Assembly (NCBI GenBank): GCA_950022295.1
Contig: OX465598.1
Span: forward strand, 93,410,001 to 93,474,000
Source: Bromus sterilis
Taxonomy: Eukaryota; Streptophyta; Magnoliopsida; Poales; Poaceae
Direction: 5' to 3'
Length of the DNA: 64,000 nt
Part shown: in pieces, positions 22,306 to 33,621 of the stretch
How positions within the stretch are numbered: the stretch's first letter is position 1
Layout: every line of letters starts with the position of its first letter
Position numbers and translations under genes: made by a program
The notes under the pieces: generated by a model
Told to the model about the DNA's origin: nothing
The model's database searches: none
Seen by the model: only the letters and a program-made list of their open reading frames with translations

Positions 22306-22313
22306 TATTTATA
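22306..22313 (-). promoter_or_regulatory. TATA box for the antisense ORF
   Basis: On the minus strand TATAAATA, 65 bp upstream of the antisense ATG. This leaves room for a start site about 30 bp downstream and a leader of roughly 35 nt rich in CTT. Confidence 0.5.
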
Positions 22314-22319
22314 ACACAA

Positions 22320-23611
22320 ACGAAGGGCAAACCAGGGAAAACACGCAGAAGCCCAGGAGGCGCCATCATTACATCAAAGACCAAACGGGTCGGGCGTTAC
22401 GAATTCCAAGACAAGATGCCTTCACACGGTCAACACTATTTAAAGTACATGTCAAATCTCGCCTGTTTCCCATACAAGACTTGGAAATCCAACAGGCACC
22501 AGGCAGCATGACGTCCAAATCATCATTATGGCTGGCCAGAAGACGCGACGGATCAAAGAAGCAAGCATCATCATAGGTCACCAAACAACACGACAACGCA
22601 TATCAGCATGACACCTCAAGAGGGACGCCTCAAGATAAAAGCAATTGGAAAAAACAAAAGACTCCAAAAGCTACCTATTTCTTGATGTCAAAATTTTCTG
22701 ATTTTAAAATCTCTTACACCCATCGGGAGTACCTTTATTCGAGTTCGGGTGCTCCCTCACCCAGAAGGCAAAGACGTGCTCGAGTAGCCAATCGAACCAA
22801 CAAGCAACCACATCATCTACAGAGTTTCGGGTGCTCCCTCGCCCAGGAAGCATACACGTGCTCGAGTGATCACTCGCACCAGCAGAAACAACGTACTTTC
22901 AGAGTTCGGGTGCTCCCTCACCCTGAAGACACTAAATCATTCGAGTGACTATTTGCTAAAGACTCAAAAAGTATTCGACAATATGATCTACTCGCGCACT
23001 CGACAACTTTCCGAGTGGGTGCTTTCTTATTTTCCTCGCCTGAGTTCGCTACAAGCTCCGCGAGTGACTGCTAATAGCTCACTTGATTGTTTATTCCAAG
23101 TGAGTGCATCTCTAACCAGGCTCTGTGCCTCTAAAAAAACAATCATGCCTCGACTACGACACACTGTACCCAGATGCCACGGAAGCTTAGCGTGTAGGTA
23201 AGACCCCGCTGCGCAGAACGGCCGGGCCGGGACTTGCCGCAGAGAGATTTCACTCCCGACCTTTTCCATGCGCTCGCATGATAGAAAGAGCCGAGCGGAC
23301 CCGCTCAGGATATTTGCTTAGACTAGCAGCAATTGATCCTATCAGACCTACAGCGGCATGAATTTGCTAGACACCGGTCGTTTCAAGTTCATGTCGAGGG
23401 ACGTGAGCTTGATTGGGCTACTGCGGTATTTTCCACTAGCGCAATTCACCAAGGCTCGACCAGTCGACTCCTTGGGCCCTTTTTCAGCTTAGCAATCCCT
23501 CGAAACAGGTATTGTCATGGCTCAAAACTACCAGCGACCCGCAGCTGTGCCGCGCCTATGAACAATGAAGCGCTGACGAATTCGAGTCCCTGCGCGTCTC
23601 TTCGAGTCCCC
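22320..23611 (+). other. T 3' region distal part, with three 80-bp repeats
   Basis: No gene is seen. From 22741 a unit containing TTCGGGTGCTCCCTC and a GTGCTCGAGT-like end is repeated at 22822 and 22902 (period about 80 bp, diverged copies). The rest is unique to the eye. Confidence 0.6.
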
Positions 23612-23629
23612 CAGGCACTCGGGGGCTAC
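23612..23629 (+). promoter_or_regulatory. Polypurine tract of element T
   Basis: CAGGCACTCGGGGGCTAC sits directly before the 3' LTR, the position of the plus-strand primer. Its G run matches the 70-bp repeats. Confidence 0.55.
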
Positions 23630-24073
23630 TGACGAGGGGGTGACCCCACGACTCCTGCGTGTGAGGATATCTGGTGCGTATGAAGATGGGAGGCCCGCTG
23701 GGAAGCCTCGATAGGCCCACGACTGGCCCAATCAAGCACCGACGTAGAGGTCCGCGACTGATATGGAAGGCACGACTTGGCGTACAAGGCAAGACTAGAA
23801 CTAGGAAACTATCTTTGTAATCTAGTACAGACTCCCCGAGACCTAGCCTAGTATATAAAGGCTAGGGGAAACGTCTAGACCAATCCAATACACAATCTAC
23901 TCTCCTGATCTTGCGAGAACTCACGTTGGCCTCCCCTGTAATCGCCCCCTCACGCAATAATATCGAGCAGGAAGTGCTTCTCCTGTTAGCCGATAGTATC
24001 GTCCAACCTGTTCCTTCTCTATGACTAACCCAGGGTCCCTGACCATGGGATTTGCCGCGGCTGATCCTCGTCA
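23630..24073 (+). repeat. 3' LTR of element T
   Basis: 444 bp, TGACGAGG...CCTCGTCA, pair of 10083-10527. Confidence 0.93.
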
Positions 24074-24360
24074 GCAAGCCATCCGAATGGGCAGATAAAA
24101 GTCAGTCATGACAACATCCGAAACATCAAAAAGTTCATTCCTTGAGCCGATAAGAATGCCTCCCGAATATCCAACAGCCGGCACCCAATTCCAAGTAAAG
24201 TCAGATCCCCCAATACCACTGAAATCTGACACAACAAAGTTTTCACGCTTCGTTTCTTGAAGGCAAAGGATATCGATATGCTCATTAAAAGGAGGTCACG
24301 GAGCTGATTTCGGCGGCCCTAGCACTTAAGCCCCTAATATTCCAAAATGGAATTTTTCAT
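24074..24360 (-). pseudogene. LINE-B ORF2 start: endonuclease N-terminal part
   Basis: The ORF2 ATG (24358-24360) overlaps the ORF1 stop (24357-24359) as ATGA, a compact arrangement suggesting coupled translation. Short blocks typical of plant L1 endonucleases are readable in shifting frames: PFWNIRGL near 24340, LCLQETKR near 24250 (the catalytic Glu) and GYSGGILIGSRNELFD near 24150. At least two indels break the frame, one of them an extra A just after the ATG. It continues at 10082 beyond element T. Confidence 0.75.
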
Positions 24361-24876
24361 TTGGCAGAAATGTTGCGGATGAGAAGACTCGAACGCCTAG
24401 GTGCATTAGAAATAACCGATTTCTTAGAGCGCGCCCTAGGGAGAGAGCAGCTCACGGTCTGGCCTCTACCAGGACCATGAAGACCAGGGGATTCGGCCGG
24501 TGCCAGGACCGACGGGCCCGCCCTCGGTGCCTCCGCAGCTTTGGCAAGACTAGCTTGAGCCAACTCATTAGCGCGAAGAACCGAGAGAAAAGCCGAAGCA
24601 GCAGGTAAATCCCCTCCCAGAGAAAGGCCCAAATCGGAAGCAACACTAACAAAATGTTCGACCGGAAAATCAGATAACAGAGTGCGTTTAGGGGAAGCAA
24701 AAGGCATACCAATCACCACGGTGTCACGAGCATCCACCCGCCGCTCAGCACGAAGATGGACCGGCGTCCCGTCTTTCTCCACCCGCTTGCTCTTGCGGGC
24801 CGTGGATAGCGGCATCTGGAGGGACAGAGAGACTGAAGCCGGAGCTAAGGAGGGAAAAGGAACCGGAGAGGATGGG
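24357..24876 (-). pseudogene. LINE-B ORF1, C-terminal part
   Basis: Open on the minus strand from the W solo LTR to the TGA at 24357-24359. It is rich in Ala, Pro, Ser and Arg, with a basic end (RRSSLLIRNISAK). No catalytic domain is expected here. It continues from 26536 once the solo LTR is removed. Confidence 0.7.
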
Positions 24877-26530
24877 TGATGGCAAGAGAGTGTTAATACT
24901 CTTTAAGCCTCGTTGGTTACCCCAAGTGCATGGTGAGATATAGTGCAGCGGCAAGTTTTCCCTTGGCAAAGATACCAAGGTTTGTCTCCCGTAGGACTCC
25001 GAAGGATACCAGAAGGTGGTAAAGTGAACAATGGCGCCGAGGTTGCTAGCTTCACCTGGACCTGCACACAGATACAAATAACTTTGCTCCCAACGAGTAC
25101 AGAGGAGTTGTCAATTCCTCCGGCCTTGCTGTTTACAAAGGATCAATGCAAGAGATAAAAGTGGAACTGAAAGTAAAGACTGAAAGTAAACTAAGGGTGT
25201 AAACAATAATGTGAAGATGGACCGGGGTCCCGTGATTTTCACTAGTGATGTCTCTCTCCACAAAGACGATAAAAGTGCTAGCGAGGTAAAGAAATCACAG
25301 TTGGGAAATTGACAGAATTATGAAGGCACCGCAATGCTAACTATGCTGCAAAGAAAGGAAGGGCTCAAAAGCAATGGGCAGTACGCCAAGGTAAGTAGAC
25401 CGAAATCCAACTGCATCCACTACGAATCATCCACCTTGAGATATCTATCTAGAACATCTCGCTGGTATTAAGTTGCGAATCCCACCCAAAGTGTAAACTT
25501 AAAGCAACAGAGAACTGCATTAAAAGAACTTTGCGTAAAGTAAATAATCCTTGCACCTGCGGGTACAAGCACCGTTGTTTTATCCCTGGTGGCAACAACA
25601 CATCCCCTAGTCTCATGTTTCTGTCACTCAAGCTAGACATCAGGGGGCTGAACCCACAATCAAGCATAACGCTCCCTCTTGGAGTTGCAAGCAAACTACT
25701 TGGCCAAAGCAAAATACTGCAACGGAGAACATGCAAGAATTTATTCAAGAACAAAATATAAAAGAGAAGAACAAAATATATTACTCATCACAATCTGAAC
25801 ATAGTCTCATAATCCATCAGATCCTAGCAAACTCAGCATAGCAACAGCAGAAATTACAAAAGTGCCTCGATCATGTGAGGCAGCTCACGAGGTCTCGAAA
25901 GTGGAAGCACAAAGAGGGGAGAGGTACATCACATAGCTACTGGTCACGGACCCATGGTCCAAGGGGGACTACTCACGGCACATCCGGGAGGCGTCCATGG
26001 CTATGGATGGTCTCCCGGAGGGGGGTTCCTCCTCTCGGCAGGGTGCCGGGGCAGCTTCTCCAGGCAACCCCGATCTTGAAACAGCGGCGGCGGCGGTACA
26101 GAGGCGAGTTCGCGGAAAAGAGATCGATATTAGGGGTTTCCACCCCGAGGGCTAAATATAGGCGGAGGGGGGTGTCGAGGGGACCCACAGGGCAGCTAGG
26201 AGGCCCCCTAGCGCGGCCTAGGGTGGGGCCGCGCCAGGGACCCTTCTGGAGTCCCTGTGGTGGCCCCCCTCCGTGCCTTGGTGATTCCGGAAGCTTCCGG
26301 GTCACTGATTTTTTATCTGTTTTTTTCTGGATTTTTTGGAGCACTTTTAATGGCCGGAAAACCTGAAATACAAAAACAACAGAAAACAGCAACTGGCAGC
26401 TGGGTGCATTGGGTTAATAGATTAGTCCAAATATGCTCAAAAGTGTATGAAAGTTCAAGCAAATCATGGCAAAGCCACACAAAACATGCATGGAGCAAGC
26501 AGAAATTATAGATACGTTTGGGACGTATCA
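24877..26530 (-). mobile_element. Solo W LTR (diverged subfamily) in LINE-B ORF1
   Basis: 1654 bp. On the plus strand it runs from TGATGG to GGGACGTATCA. Flanks ATGGG (24872-24876) and ACGGG (26531-26535) differ by one transition and fit an aged TSD. The ends and interior align with the W LTRs but are clearly more diverged, and closer to the solo LTR at 31977-33616. No internal region is present. Confidence 0.87.
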
Positions 26531-27682
26531 ACGGGCCGTCCACGAGTCCCACCCCAGCCTCATCCAGGTTGAGCGAACGAAAGAGGCCCGAACCAGAGAT
26601 CTTGGAAGCAGAGGCGTCTTTGCAAGCACGGGCCCTACCAGAGGTCTTCTTGACTATTTTCCGACGGCGAGAACCAGACGGCCGCAGCTCCCCTTCCTCA
26701 GCCACCCTGGACTGGGAGTCCAAGACATCAGAGAGTGATGGGGAGGGAGCCCGAGTAGGATGGTTGGAACACACAACCGAAGTCGGGGAGCGTGCGCCTA
26801 AAGGGGAATCCATCTGCGGCTGCCGAGAGAGGGGCGATTCACGGGGGGTAGGAGCAGGAATCTGAGCCTGAGTGTGGACGGGGGGAGGAACAGAGGTGTT
26901 CACGACAGGCGCATCCGAGCAGGCCTCCTTTCCCTTCGACGCATTACCATTGTGCGGCCTTCTGTTCGGATAAAGCTCTTGCAGCCGCGGCCCAAGCGCC
27001 TCCCGTTCGCTGGAGGTGAAAGGTTCCCCCGAGGGCCCCTGGCTTTCGCTGAACAGGTTCCCCCCGTGAATCGGGTCATTGGGAGGAGGGGGAGGGGGAA
27101 TGGCAGCATCAGGAGGGGCGGGGGAATCTTCCAAACGGACCTTGATCCAAAATGCCTTCCGGTAGGGCACAAACTCCACAAAACCTTTGACCATAGACGG
27201 TTTGCGCAGACCAAAGAGCATACGGACAGCACACCGGCGGCCAAGAGACTCAGAATCAACAGAAATGGGTTTGCCAATCATCTCGCTGAAAGCCATAAGC
27301 ATCGCAGCTTTCCGCATCTCCAGCGGCACATCTTCCAGCAACACAAAGGCATCCACTAGTGACCCGAAGGAGCGATCGATCTCGACGGCCTCCCGAACAG
27401 AAACCACCATTTGGTGCAGCGGAAGAGTGAAGCTGGCGCTTTTTGCGACCATACGAAGGCTCTCATGAGACGGGAACACCACGCCAAAATCCTTGTCCGA
27501 CAAGGCCTCAATCTGCCAGTCCCAACCATCCAGACCAAATTCCTTAAGCTCCGCCGCCATAGACGTGAGGGATGCATCCCCGTCCAGCACTGTGATAACA
27601 ACCGCATTCGGGGGTGGAGGTGTGGCCACCACCACACCATCCCCACCAACAATGCCGAAGAAGCCACACCCCGGCAAGCCCA
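26531..27682 (-). pseudogene. LINE-B ORF1, middle part with a DUF4283-like domain
   Basis: On the minus strand the frame is open from the F insertion point into the W solo LTR. The segment DGWDWQIEALSDKDFGVVFP and the following about 80 residues (to FVPYRKAFWIKVRLE) match the layout of the RRM-like DUF4283 domain found in plant LINE ORF1 proteins. A long Pro/Ser-rich linker follows and then a basic stretch (RRRKIVKKTSGRARACK). ORF1 proteins bind LINE RNA in the ribonucleoprotein particle. Confidence 0.78.
27678..27682 (+). repeat. Left TSD of element F
   Basis: GCCCA, identical to 57649-57653. Confidence 0.88.
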
Positions 27683-28113
27683 TGATGGAGGTGAAGTTAA
27701 TAGGTTTAGTGGGATTTCCTCCCCTGTTAACCGCGCCAATAAATGATTCTTGATAACCCACAAGTCTAGGGGATCAATTGTAGCTTTTTGATAAATAAGA
27801 GTGTCGAACCCAACGAGGAGCAGAAGGTGCTGATAAGTGACACTGGATAAGGAAAGGCTGCACACACTCAAAGGTAAATATTTAGGGGGTTTTCGTTTAA
27901 GCAACAAAAAAGTAAAAGACCATCAAAGTAACAAGGATAAGCCTAGGAACTAAACTTATAAAAGCTAAGGCGTTCTCGAGAACACATGGGAGAGATAGCC
28001 AAGTTATTTTCACCATACTCCGCCAAGTAATATGTATTGTGTTGATAAGTGTTGGTGCGTGGATCAATGCTAGTACACCTTCTAGACTAAGATAAGTGTA
28101 CTCTTATGATTAC
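27683..28113 (-). repeat. 3' LTR of F, first part
   Basis: Aligns with 56069-56538. Interrupted at ATTAC (28109-28113) by W2. Confidence 0.88.
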
Positions 28114-28480
28114 TGATACATCCAAAACGTATCTATAATTTCTGCTTGCTCCATGCATGTTTTGTGTGATATTGCTATGATCTAGATACACTTTCATACA
28201 CTTTTGATCATATTTGGACTAACCTATTAACTCAGTGCACCACAGTGCCAGTTCCTGTTTTTGCTGTTTTTCTATTTCAGTTTTCCCCCATATAAAAAGT
28301 GCTCCAAAAATTCGGGAAAAATCAGATAAAAAATCAGCGTGAAGAACCTTCCGGAAGAACCTGGGTGGAGCCAGAGGGCCACCACCAGGGGCCCAGGCGC
28401 CCTGGTGGCGCGCCCTAGGGCCTGGCCGCGCCAGGGGGCGCCTGGACCCCTGGTGGCCCCCCTGGATGCCCCCCTTCGCC

Positions 28481-28488
28481 TATATATT
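28481..28488 (+). promoter_or_regulatory. TATA-like box of the W2 LTR
   Basis: TATATATT after CTTCGCC; the same place in the solo LTR at 32349 reads TATATAA. The predicted leader downstream is the conserved CTGTTCCGCCGCCGCCG stretch. Confidence 0.5.
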
Positions 28489-29763
28489 CTCCGTGACGAG
28501 AAACCCTCGAGGACAGAACCCTTTTTCGCGATCTCTCCTCTGTTCCGCCGCCGCCGCGCTTTCGAGATCGGGAGCACCAGAAGACCTCTTCCCGGCACCC
28601 TACCGGAGGGAGGGCCGACCTCCGGGAGTCTGCTCTCCACCATGGATGCTTCCCGGATGTCTCTTGAGTAGTTTTCCTTGGACCATGGGTCCGTGATCAG
28701 TAGCTATGTGATGTTCTCCTCCCCTCTTTGTTCTTCATGGTTTAGACCTCGTGAGCTGCCCTACATGATCGAGGCACTTTTGTAATCTTTCTGTTGTTGC
28801 TATGCTGAGTTTGATGGGATCTGATGGATTATGAGATTATGTTCAGATTGTGATTGAGTAATATGTTTGGTTCTTATCTCTTATATTTTTGTTCCTAAGT
28901 AATTCTTGCATGTTCTCCGTTGCTGTTTATTGCTTTGGCCAAGTAGTAGGTAGTAACCCCAAGAGGGAACGTTATGCTCGATTGTGGGTTCATGCCCCCT
29001 GATGACTAGCTTGAGTGACAGAAACATGATTCTAGGGGATGTGCTGTTTCCACAAGGGGGAAAACAATGGTGCTTGTAACCGCGGTTGCAAGGATTGTTT
29101 ACTTTACGCAAAGTGCTTTTTAATGCAGTTGTATGTTGCTTTGGGTTTACACTTTGGGTGGGGCTCGCAACTTAATACCAGTGAGATGTTGTGGATAGAT
29201 ATCTCAAGGTGGATGATTAGTAGTAGATGCAGTTGGATTTCGGTCTACTTATTTTGGCGTACTGCCCGTGCTTTTGAGCCTCTTCCTTTCTTTTGTAGCA
29301 TAGTTAGCATTGCGGTGCGTTCATAATCCTGTCAATTGCCCTTCTGTAATTTGTTCACCTCGCATAGCAGTTTTATCGTCTTTTGGGAGAGAGACATCAC
29401 TAGTGAACATCACGTATCCCAGTCCATATCCTCATTACTGTTTCCACACTCATTTACTTTTCTGCTTTTACTTTCAGTTGCTATCATTATCCCTTGTGTT
29501 TGATCCTTTGTAAACAACAAGACCGGAGAGATTGACAACCTCTCTGAAGTTCGTTGGGAACAAAGTTATTTGTGTCTGTGTGCAGGTCCGCGTCAGTTGC
29601 GTCGCTGACACCTACTTATCATCTCAGGAGTCCTACTGGAGATACACCTTGGTATCTTTACTGAGGGAAATTTGCTGCTATGCTACATCACGCCTTCCAC
29701 TTGGGGTTTACCAACGAAGGGCGAGAAATCACTATCATCACCTCGCACATCAAGCCAAATTTC

Positions 29764-29781
29764 TGGCGCCATTGCCGGGGA
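29764..29781 (+). promoter_or_regulatory. Primer-binding site of W2
   Basis: TGGCGCCATTGCCGGGGA, 11 bases after the LTR, one base different from W1. Confidence 0.85.
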
Positions 29782-29938
29782 CTCCGAGTGCTAAGATAGG
29801 GGAGTTGCACACTACCCTTTACCTTTGTTTTTTAGTCTTGTTGGTTTACCTTTCAGATTTGATCTTTGAGTCTTATATCAAAAATCACAAAAAAAATCTG
29901 CCACACTTGCTGCTGCTATGGGTTAAACTGAAAACAAC

Positions 29939-30812
29939 AAAACTTAAGTATCAAACAACATATAACACTTCAACATCATATGACTACTAACAACTAGACT
30001 TCTCCCATGTTCTCAAGAACTAAAGTAACTACTCACAAGACATAAAAGAGATCATGATCAGAGGTGATAGATGGGTGGCAAACAATCTGGACACAATGAT
30101 ATTTCTCCAACAAAACTCAATAGCATTCACCACAAAGTAGTAATCAACACCAACAGAGTAGAGAGGATAGATAGTACGGATTACAACACAAGTTGCAATT
30201 GTGAGATGAGATGGGATGGAGATGGAGATGGTGCTGATGTTGGGGATGATGTTGATGATGATCTCGATGATGCCCGTGACGATGATGATGATGATGGCGA
30301 CGATCTCCCCTTCCGGGAGGTGATCTCCCCGGCGAAATCTGCCCGCCGGAGATGGCTTTTCTCCTATGTAGGTTTCCGCCCCGTGGCGGCGGCGAAACAC
30401 GGAAACTCTTTTGTATTTAGGGTTTCTACCCCAGGGGGGTCTTATAGGCGAGAGGGGGCACCGAGGGGGGCCACCAGGCATCCAGGAGGGTGCCTGGCGC
30501 GGCTAGGAGGGGGGCCGCGCCAGGCACCCTTCTGGCTGCCTGGTGGGTCCCCTAACCTCCATCCTCGGTGATCCCAGTCAATCTTCATAAATACACTCCC
30601 CGTAAATTTTAATCGCATTTGGACTTGATCTGATTCAGCAACTTGGTGTCCACTTTTCACCGCTGAATTCTAGTTCTACTGCTTCGGCACCGGAAAGTTG
30701 TAAACTGTGTAAAACAAGCCAAAACAACATAAGAACAATACTTTAAAGTGGAATATATCAATGAATAGGATGAAATTACAATATTAAATAGTGATGCATT
30801 TTGGACGTATCA
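29939..30812 (-). repeat. 3' LTR of F, second part
   Basis: Aligns with about 56769-57648 and ends at ACGTATCA. It includes a GAT/GAC-rich simple-sequence stretch (about 30230-30305) that reads as poly-Asp on the plus strand. Confidence 0.88.
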
Positions 30813-30830
30813 ACTCCCCCAAGTTTAGAC
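30813..30830 (-). promoter_or_regulatory. Polypurine tract of F
   Basis: On the minus strand, TAAACTTGGGGGAGT lies directly before the 3' LTR. Confidence 0.65.
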
Positions 30831-31976
30831 CTCGCTTGTCCCCAAGCGATTGCTGAGCTCGGTAAACCTGTCCACAAGTTTAGAGAGTGAAGCGTCGATA
30901 AAAGAATACGGACAAGAAGCATCAAGATTTCTCACCAAACTGAAGCATCCTCAACAACAACCTCAACTTCATAAGGTCCTTATGAGAAAGTAGTAACAAT
31001 TATAACAAAGTAGGACCTGGAAAACTCATCAAATCATGGCAAACATAGCCTTGGTCAAGGAACAACTAATAACTTTTACTTTTGCTCTTTCACTTATAAT
31101 GGAACCAGTTGAAGCTTTGGAAAGAACGTGTTATCAGTCAAGAAGTGCACATGTTAACACAAAGGAAGATGTTTACTAAGCATAAGCTTTTGCAAACAAC
31201 TCACTTATCAAAAGATAATGTCAACAAAGATGTAACATGCTAACTTTCAATGCAGCTTTGTATGCAAGAATCTTTATTAACATCAAGTGTTTGTTCTCTC
31301 TCAAGAAGGAAGGAAGTAGGAAGGACTGACTCAGCACAAAATAAAGGATAAACCCTGTGCAAAAGGGTAAGCAGGGAAAACTCATGTGCCATCTCTAGAT
31401 CAAACAGAATAAAACAGGCCTTTGGGAGGTGCATGATCCGTCAACGATTGCTGATAGATAACTCACTCACTTCATGATTTGGACAAGTTTCGAGGAACGG
31501 CTCCCATGTGGGGACGATCACATCCCCTTAAATTCCTTTGTCTATCACTCATAAATGAGCGAAGGAACTTGTGCGTTAGTATTTATCTTTTACGAGCCGG
31601 GCACTCATGCTAGTCCCTTCTCGTATTAGGGGTTTGCAGATTAGGCATGCAATCCCAAGATAAAACTTGTCCAAATTAAGAGGATCATGGGTTACCCACC
31701 ACTTCCTCATGAGCTGAATCAGTGGCACAAAACAGAAGATTTTGAACATCTAGAGATAGCACATAAATTATATACTTTAGGAGTGGTAGTGGAATACCAC
31801 AAATAGGAAGGTATGGTGGACTCAAGTGGAAGATGTTGGTTTCAGGGTATGGAAGTACAAGCAGAATTCCGCTTAGTACAGAGTTTTGGCTAGCAAGGAT
31901 TTGAGAGACCAAACAATTGATGACAACTTAGATGCAAGCAATACAAATCATAAACATTAAAACTAGCATGAAACAT
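30831..31976 (-). other. F 3' untranslated region, distal part
   Basis: About 1.15 kb with no supported gene. It is the long non-coding stretch between the coiled-coil ORF and the 3' LTR, interrupted by the solo W LTR. Confidence 0.65.
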
Positions 31977-33616
31977 TGATACGTCCCAAACGTATCTATA
32001 ATTTCTGCTTGCTCCATGCATGTTTTGTGTGACTTTGCCATGTTTTGGTTGAACTTTATTAAACTTTTAAACCAATTTGGACTAACCTACTAACTCAGTG
32101 CACCCAGTTGCCAGCTTCTGGTTTTCTGCTGTTTTTGTTTTTCAGGTTTTCCGGCTGATTAAAGTGCCCAAAAAATTCCGCAAAAATTATATTAAAAATC
32201 AGCGGGCAGGAAGCTTCCGGAATAACCAAGGGAGAGAGCCGGGACCACCACCAGGGATCCAGAAGGGTCCCTGGCGCGGCCCCAACCCTAGGGCGTGCCA
32301 GGCACCCTCCTGGCTGCCCTGGGTGGCCCCTCGACGCCCCCCTTCGCCTATATAACCCCCTCGGGGTAGAAACCCCTAAAAGAGAACTCTTTTTCGCGGA
32401 AACCTCTCTGTTCCGCCGCCGCCGCCATTTTCAGATCGGGGCTGCCTGGAGAAGCTGCCCCGGCACCCTGCCGGAAGGAGATCACCCCTCCGGGAGACCA
32501 TCCATAGCCATGGACGTCTCCCGTATGTGCCGTGAGTAGTCCCCCTTGGACCATGGGTCCGTGATCAGTAGCTATGTGATGTCCTCTCCCTCTTTTGTGC
32601 TTCCACTTTCGAGACCTCGTGAGCTGCCTCACATGATCGAGGCACCTATGTAATTTTCTGCTGTTGCTATGCTGAGTTTGTTGGGATCTGATGGATTATG
32701 AGACTATGTTCAGATTGTGATGAGTAATATATTTGGTTTGCCCTTTTATATTTTGTGCTTGAGTAAATTCTTGCATGTTCTCTGTTGCAATATTTGCTTT
32801 GGCCAAGTTATTTGCTTGCAACTCCAAGAGAGAGCGTTACGCTCGATTGTGGGTTCAGCCCCCTGATGTCTAGCTTGAGTGACAGAAACATGAGACTAGG
32901 GGATGTGATGTTGCCACCAGGGTTAAAACAACGGTGATTGTGCCTATTGGTGCAAGAATTGTTTACTTTACGCAAAGTTCTTTTAATGCAGTTGTCTGTT
33001 GCTTTGAGTTTACACTTTGGGTGGGATTCCTAACTTAATACCAGCGAGATGTTCTAGATAGATATCTCAAGGTGGATGATTCGTAGTAGATGCAGATGGA
33101 TTTCGGTCTACTTACCTTGGCGTACTGCCCATTTCTTTTGAGCCCTTCCTTTCTTTGCAGCATAGTTAGCATTGCGGTGCCTTCATAATCCTGTCGATTG
33201 CCCGACTGTGATTTGTTTACCTCGCTAGCTTTTTTATCGTCTTTTGGGAGAGAGACATCACTAGTGAAAATCACGGGACTTCGGTCCATCTTCATACCAT
33301 TTTTCACACCCACTATTTACCTTTCTGTTTTTACTTTTACTAGTACCTTTTTATCTCTTGCGTTTGATCCTTTGTAAACGACAAGGCCGGAGGAATTGAC
33401 AACTCCTCTGAACTCGTTGGGAGCAACGTTATTTGTTTTGTGCAGGTCCACGACAACTCCATGCATCAGAATAATTTCTGGCGTCGTTGCCACCTATCAT
33501 ACTTATCGTTGAGTCCTACTGGAGACAAACCTTGGTATCTTTACTGAGGGAAATTACCGCTATGCTGCATCTCAACCTTCCACTTGGGGTAACCAACGAG
33601 GGGCGAGAAGCCATCA
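31977..33616 (+). mobile_element. Solo W LTR in the F 3' UTR
   Basis: 1640 bp, TGATACGTCCC...GAAGCCATCA, with a perfect TSD AACAT (31972-31976, 33617-33621). No internal region. It belongs to the same diverged subfamily as 24877-26530. It carries a primer-binding-site-like patch (about 33476-33491) inside the LTR that the main W LTRs lack. Confidence 0.92.
32349..32355 (+). promoter_or_regulatory. TATA box of solo W LTR
   Basis: TATATAA about 370 bp into the LTR, at the same place as in the other W LTRs. Confidence 0.55.
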
Positions 33617-33621
33617 AACAT

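Larger units (their letters stand above)
10083..24073 (+). mobile_element. Element T: Tat-lineage Ty3/gypsy LTR retrotransposon (hosts W1)
   Basis: LTRs 10083-10527 and 23630-24073 begin TGACGAGG and end CCTCGTCA. Order inside: primer-binding site, gag remnant, protease, reverse transcriptase, two RNase H domains, integrase, then a long 3' region with tandem repeats and an antisense ORF, then the polypurine tract. The second, archaeal-type RNase H and the long 3' region with an extra ORF are hallmarks of plant Tat-lineage elements. The flanks ACAGG (10078-10082) and GCAAG (24074-24078) match at three of five bases, with two transitions, and fit a decayed TSD because removing the element restores the LINE-B endonuclease frame. 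By eye the LTRs differ at about 24 of 445 positions, mostly transitions. Confidence 0.92.
28114..29938 (+). mobile_element. W2: truncated W element in the F 3' LTR
   Basis: A full W LTR (28114-29752, TGATACATCC to CACATCA) is followed by a primer-binding site and about 155 bp of leader reaching the first codons of a W1-type ORF (ATGGGT then TAA). It then joins F LTR sequence at about 29936-29942. Compared with the intact F LTR, about 230 bp (equivalent to 56539-56768) are missing at the junction. One deletion removed the rest of W2 and part of the F LTR, with ACAAC-like microhomology. Confidence 0.87.

Noticed and set aside
26874..27359. Plus-strand ORF opposite LINE-B ORF1
   Set aside because: Complement of the DUF4283-like and Pro-rich coding frame.
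29039..29326. A 95-residue ORF found at the same place in several W LTRs (also 12946-13233, 16530-16817, 39650-39937, 54399-54685)
   Set aside because: It is open only in the closely related LTR copies and broken in the diverged ones (around 25500, 32930 and 61000). It has no domain, so it is most likely open by chance and shared by descent.
30071..30571. Asp-rich ORF on the plus strand of the F LTR (also 56906-57406)
   Set aside because: Built from a GAT/GAC simple repeat and antisense to the LTR direction.
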